A stretch of 64,000 nt of DNA from Nocardioides rubriscoriae (lineage in GTDB: Bacteria; Actinomycetota; Actinomycetes; Propionibacteriales; Nocardioidaceae). The notes beneath the pieces are model-generated. The model made no database searches. It worked only from the letters and a program-made list of their open reading frames with translations, and had not been told where the DNA came from. The position numbers were made by a program, and so were the translations under genes. Location: the NCBI RefSeq assembly GCF_008087085.1, contig NZ_VIYJ01000001.1, positions 372,001 to 436,000 of the forward strand, in the 5' to 3' direction. Below are positions 60,482 through 64,000 of this stretch, piece after piece (within the stretch, counting starts at the first letter, position 1; each line of letters opens with the position of its first letter).

Positions 60482-61558
60482 TCACCGGACCCCCACGTCA
60501 CCACACCGGACGACCAGCTGGCGCCAGGCGGGCAGGGCCGCGCGCCGGTCGGGCCGGGCCCGGACCACGTGCGGGGACTGCGGGGCGAGCGCCGCGAGCA
60601 CGTCGTCGAGCTGCGTCCGGGCCAGGGCGGCCCCCGGGCAGGCGTGCGGTCCGGCGCCGAAGACGAGCCGGCTCACCGCCGCCGGCGCGGGGTGAACGAC
60701 CGACGGGTCGCGCCGGTGGGCGTCGACGGCGTGGCGGACCACGAGCAGCAGCTGGTCGTCGGGGCCGACGTCGTGGCCGCCGACGACGGCCGGCGCGGCG
60801 GCGACGCGGGGCAGCAGCGGGGTCGGGGCCAGCACGCGCAGCAGCTCGTCGACCAGGACCGGCCGGCGGGCGTCGTCGCCCGCGTCGGACCACCACCCCT
60901 CGTCGGCGACCCAGGCCACGGCCCGCGGCACCGTGGCGTACGTCGTGGTGACCGCCGCGAGGGCCAGCATCTTGCCGAGCGGGTCGACGCGCCCGCCGCA
61001 GGCGTCGGCCAGGTGGTCGCGGTAGCGGGTCCGGCGCAGCGACGGCAGCTCGGCGGCCGCCGCGCTCGACGCCGTACGCCGGGCGGCCCGGGCGAGCGCG
61101 GCGCACTCGTCGGGCGTGAGGTCGAGGCCGAGCAGGGCGGCGGCCGTGCGCCCCGCGACCGCGTCGGCCAGGCGGCAGACGTCGAGCTCGCCGCCGGCGC
61201 GCAGCAGCGCGCCGGCCTCGTCGAGGACCGGACGCCACACCGGGCGCAGGGCGACCACCCCGCGCGAGTCGAGCCGCTCGGCCAGGGCCCGGCGCGAGGC
61301 GCGGTGCTCGCTGCCGGACTCGTCGAACAGGGCGCCGGCACCCTCGTGCTTGCGGATGGCGCCCCCGGTCGTGCGGGTGTCGGTGCGGTCGAGCGGTACG
61401 GAGGTGAGCACTGCTCTCACCTCGTCGTGGCCGTTCACGACGACCCGGGAACCCAGTCGCTGCACGGGCTTGCGGCGCACGCCGGCCATCAGGGCGAACA
61501 GGAGAGGGTGGCCTGCGAGGTAGACACGACGGTCCCGGCTGCGCGCGGTGGTCCTCAC
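60482..61558 (-). CDS. Divergent short cytochrome P450
   Basis: The 358-residue protein has the heme-thiolate loop FGAGPHACPGAAL and the K-helix Glu-x-x-Arg (DELLRVLA), so it is a P450. It is about 40 residues shorter than usual, and its I-helix reads LALAAVTTTYATV, without the usual acid-alcohol pair, so oxygen activation may differ. The N-terminus has a hydrophobic stretch (VYLAGHPLLFALMAG). GTGA overlaps couple it to both neighbours. The substrate is probably the product of the Ole-like pathway; that is inference. Confidence 0.88.
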   Translation of the reverse strand: MRTTARSRDRRVYLAGHPLLFALMAGVRRKPVQRLGSRVVVNGHDEVRAVLTSVPLDRTDTRTTGGAIRKHEGAGALFDESGSEHRASRRALAERLDSRGVVALRPVWRPVLDEAGALLRAGGELDVCRLADAVAGRTAAALLGLDLTPDECAALARAARRTASSAAAAELPSLRRTRYRDHLADACGGRVDPLGKMLALAAVTTTYATVPRAVAWVADEGWWSDAGDDARRPVLVDELLRVLAPTPLLPRVAAAPAVVGGHDVGPDDQLLLVVRHAVDAHRRDPSVVHPAPAAVSRLVFGAGPHACPGAALARTQLDDVLAALAPQSPHVVRARPDRRAALPAWRQLVVRCGDVGVR

Positions 61559-63123
61559 CGGACGTGCACCTCGTCGGAGGTGGGCGGGACGTAGCGGCGG
61601 TCCCAGTACCAGAGCAGGGTGCGCCGCACGCCCCACTCACGCAGCCGCCGCAGGCTGTTCTCGACGACGACCTCGTCGGCGCGCACGACGTGCGGGGTGA
61701 CGCGACGGGCCCGGTTGAGCAGCTCGACGTCCTCGGAGCCCTCCTCGAGCCGCTGCAGGGACGCGCCTCCCGCACGGGAGTAGACGTCGGCGGTGATCGC
61801 GAACGAGTGGCCGTGGGTGAGCACGTAGGGCGCGAGGTAGTCGGGACCGCGGTGCTCGCCCCGGTAGCGCCCGTAGAGCGCCAGCAGCCGTTGCACCGAG
61901 GGCAGCACGAAGCGCTCGGCCCACGTCGGGTGCTCGTCGCGGCGCGGCACGCTCGCGCCGCAGACGACCTCGGCGCCGCGGGCGAACCGGTCGCGGATCG
62001 CGCTGACCCAGTCGGGGCGGGGCAGGGCGTCGGCGTCGGTGCGCGCGATCAGCAGGGCACCGTGGTCGAGCGCGAAGCGGACGCCCGCCCCGACGGCGTG
62101 CCCCACGCCCCGCTCGGGCTCGACGACGACGTGCACGGGGAACGGGGCGGTGGCGGCGAAGGCCTCGACGACCGCGACCGTGGCGTCGCTCGAGGCGTTG
62201 TCGGCGACGACGAGGCTGAAGCGGGTGTCGTCCTGCGCGGCGAGCGCGGCCAGGGTGGCGCCGATCCCGGCGGCCTCCTGGTAGGCCGGTACGACGACCC
62301 AGAGCGGCCGGTCGTCGGGCAGCGCCGGGTGCGACCACTCCTCGACGACCGAGGCGATGGACAGCGCGCGCAGCACGGCGCGCACCGAGAGCGCGACCCA
62401 CAGGGCGGTCGCCACCAGCGTCGCGACGGCCCCGAAGACCGCGCTGCGACCGGGCATCGTGTGCTCGAGATAGGTGCCGCCCAGGGTGCCGAGGAGCAGG
62501 ACCACGACCGTCGCGGCGACCGCGGCCCACGCGGTGCGGGCCGGCGACGGACGCCGCTCGTCGGGCCACGGCAGCAGCCACATCAGCCCGCCGACGAGCC
62601 CCCCGAGCAGGACCGCGCCGGCGACCTCGGCCGAGACGCGCGTCGGCATCGCGACGACGACCACCACCGCGACGGTCGCGGCGGCGTACAGCGCGGCGGC
62701 GAGCCAGACGTCGCGCAGGTTGTCGAGCACCGGGTTGCCCGAGCCGTTGTCCTGGCCGCAGACCGCCCGGAACGCCGTGCGCAGCGCCCGCACCGACCGC
62801 ACCGAGAGCCACAGCACGATCGCGGCCGAGACCCAGGTGAGGCTGCGGTCGAGGTCGGCGCTCGCGGTGGTCACGACCTGGGCCACCTCGGTGGGCAGCG
62901 TGCGGTCGGCGGCGGTGCGCACCCCGCGGGCCACCGTGGAGTGGTCGGTGCCGGCCCAGCCGAGCACGGTGCCGACCAGCAGCAGCACCGGCACGAGGCC
63001 GACCAGCAGCGAGTAGGTCACCGAGCCCGCGAGCGCGTCGCCGTTGGCCCGCGTGTAGCGCCGGTGCGAGGCCATCAGCAGCTCGCGCCAGCGCCGGGCG
63101 GTCCGGCGGCTCGGGCTCGTCAC
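61555..63123 (-). CDS. YihY/BrkB membrane domain fused to a family 2 glycosyltransferase
   Basis: The 522-residue protein has two unrelated parts. Residues about 10-255 are a YihY/BrkB-type membrane domain with six helices, starting MASHRRYTRANGDALAGSVT and including LTWVSAAIVLWLSVRSVRAL. Residues about 273-500 are a GT2 domain: WVVVPAYQEAAGIGAT, VVADNASSDATVAV, the metal-binding ARTDADALPRPDW and GHSFAITADVYSRAGG, LEEGSEDVELLNRAR. The chain is unbroken and the GTG at 63123 overlaps the ligase stop. I know of no such fusion. It suggests glycosylation of a lipid at the membrane with the YihY part as channel or scaffold. Confidence 0.85.
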   Translation of the reverse strand: MTSPSRRTARRWRELLMASHRRYTRANGDALAGSVTYSLLVGLVPVLLLVGTVLGWAGTDHSTVARGVRTAADRTLPTEVAQVVTTASADLDRSLTWVSAAIVLWLSVRSVRALRTAFRAVCGQDNGSGNPVLDNLRDVWLAAALYAAATVAVVVVVAMPTRVSAEVAGAVLLGGLVGGLMWLLPWPDERRPSPARTAWAAVAATVVVLLLGTLGGTYLEHTMPGRSAVFGAVATLVATALWVALSVRAVLRALSIASVVEEWSHPALPDDRPLWVVVPAYQEAAGIGATLAALAAQDDTRFSLVVADNASSDATVAVVEAFAATAPFPVHVVVEPERGVGHAVGAGVRFALDHGALLIARTDADALPRPDWVSAIRDRFARGAEVVCGASVPRRDEHPTWAERFVLPSVQRLLALYGRYRGEHRGPDYLAPYVLTHGHSFAITADVYSRAGGASLQRLEEGSEDVELLNRARRVTPHVVRADEVVVENSLRRLREWGVRRTLLWYWDRRYVPPTSDEVHVR

Positions 63124-64000
63124 GAGAGCATCCTGGCGGTCGCGGCGCGGTCGGGCTTGCGCGACCGCCCGCTCGTCGGGATGGTCGCGACCACGACGTC
63201 GTCGGGCCGGGCCCGGCCCAGGGCCGCCACCGGCGCCCGCAGCCGTCGTCGTACGTCGGCCTCGCTGACGCCCGGCTCGGGCTCGACGACCAGCACCAGG
63301 CGCTCGTCGAGGTCGTGCCCGGGCACACCGACCAGCAGGGCGAGGGCGACGCCGGGCACCTGCAGCGACGGCTCGTGCAGACCGGGGTAGATGTTGTCGG
63401 CGCCGCGCAGCACCATGTCCTTGAGCCGCCCGTGGAGCACGACCGAGCGCCCGACGACCTCGCCCCGGTCGCCGGTGGCGACCTCGTCGAGGTCGGGGCC
63501 GCCGAGGTAGCGGGCGGCGGTCCCCGTGCCGGCGACCACCACCTGGCCCTCGTCGTCGGTGCGGGCCGTCATGCCGGGCACGAGCTCCCCCACCAGGTCG
63601 CCGTCGCGGCCCTCGGCGGCGTGCGCGGCCTTGGTGCGCGCCTCCACCGCGGCGACGGGGAAGGCCTCGGTCATCGCGTAGACCCCCCACGCCTCCTCGG
63701 CCCCTGCGTCGCGCAGGCGCTCGAGCAGGCGCGCCGAGACCGGCGCTGAGCCGGCGAACACCCGCCCGGAGAAGCGGGTGCCGCCGGCGAGCAGGTCGCG
63801 GGCCTGGGGCGGGGTGACGTAGGTGAGCTGGGGTCGCAACGCCTGGATCGTGCGGCGCCCAGCGTGGGTCGCGACCGGCGCGCCGGCGAGCAGTGCGGGT
63901 GCCATGGCGAAGAAGGTGCTGCCGACGACGGGACGGCCGGGCCGCACGTCCGCGAGGTCGGTGACCGCGGCGAGCCCGGCCGAGAGCGACGCGGTGGTGT
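63120..64000 (-). CDS. Adenylate-forming ligase, OleC-like (N-terminus beyond the window)
   Basis: About 293 C-terminal residues are visible. They show the adenylate-forming fold after the P-loop, which is off the edge: AGSAPVSARLLERL, VYAMTEAFPVAAVEART, VVAGTGTAARYLGG and GRLKDMVLRGADNIYPG, ending RSRKPDRAATARMLS with the C-terminal Lys. The TEAFPVA motif resembles OleC beta-lactone synthetases more than ordinary acyl-CoA ligases. GTGA couples it to the YihY-GT2 gene. What precedes it (possibly OleA and OleB homologs) would settle the pathway. Confidence 0.85.
   Translation of the reverse strand, partial: TTASLSAGLAAVTDLADVRPGRPVVGSTFFAMAPALLAGAPVATHAGRRTIQALRPQLTYVTPPQARDLLAGGTRFSGRVFAGSAPVSARLLERLRDAGAEEAWGVYAMTEAFPVAAVEARTKAAHAAEGRDGDLVGELVPGMTARTDDEGQVVVAGTGTAARYLGGPDLDEVATGDRGEVVGRSVVLHGRLKDMVLRGADNIYPGLHEPSLQVPGVALALLVGVPGHDLDERLVLVVEPEPGVSEADVRRRLRAPVAALGRARPDDVVVATIPTSGRSRKPDRAATARMLS

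Overview
The window is uniformly high in G+C, with many GTG starts, 4-base stop/start overlaps (GTGA, ATGA) and an actinobacterial gene set: DUF3073 beside purM-purF, an SCP-like protein, type II NADH dehydrogenase, paired CrcB proteins, a MerR-DICT regulator and a KstR-type operator. I infer a chromosomal segment of an actinobacterium of the Nocardioides type; the genus is inference. I support 54 protein genes (two cut by the window edges) and four tRNA genes. I see no rRNA, CRISPR array, insertion sequence, integrase or prophage.

Layout. 1-4.1 kb: a cut cold-shock gene with a long leader, tRNA-Lys, a lone receiver protein, and a MASE1 histidine kinase/OmpR regulator pair. 4.2-12.5 kb: phenylacetate catabolism, with paaABCDE-paaI-paaK on the minus strand, divergent paaZ, a TetR regulator and a matching operator in the paaA/paaZ gap. 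12.6-20.6 kb: a MerR-DICT regulator, a LuxR-type regulator whose receiver has lost its phospho-acceptor Asp, an alcohol dehydrogenase/acyl-CoA dehydrogenase pair, a thioesterase behind a KstR-type box, and ndh. 20.8-22.9 kb: an RsbW-like ATPase coupled to two CrcB fluoride channels, and a small metallopeptidase. 23-26.4 kb: tRNA-Asp, tRNA-Glu and tRNA-Phe flanking two TerD-family genes.

26.4-32.7 kb: a ferric-iron ABC importer behind an iron box. The operon ends in an unusual adenylation-carrier-acyltransferase-3 fusion protein. 32.7-41.7 kb: a PAP2 enzyme, an SDR, a DUF1501/DUF1800 pair, an LTA-synthase-like enzyme overlapping a propeller-like protein, and a 55-residue membrane protein. 41.9-46.8 kb: an HU protein, a large hybrid kinase with its own HPt domain, and a leucine/valine-type dehydrogenase. 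47-50 kb: DUF3073, purM, purF. 50-59.1 kb: a GAF kinase, an FAD protein, a two-subunit molybdenum hydroxylase, a PucR regulator and an M20 peptidase. 59.2-64 kb: a tightly coupled operon of adenylating ligase, YihY-GT2 fusion, P450, OleD-like reductase/epimerase and SCP-like protein.

The best candidates for undescribed biology are the YihY-GT2 fusion inside an Ole-like operon and the iron-box-linked adenylation-carrier-acyltransferase fusion. A third is a family of inverted-repeat modules that fills all three large gaps between convergent genes.
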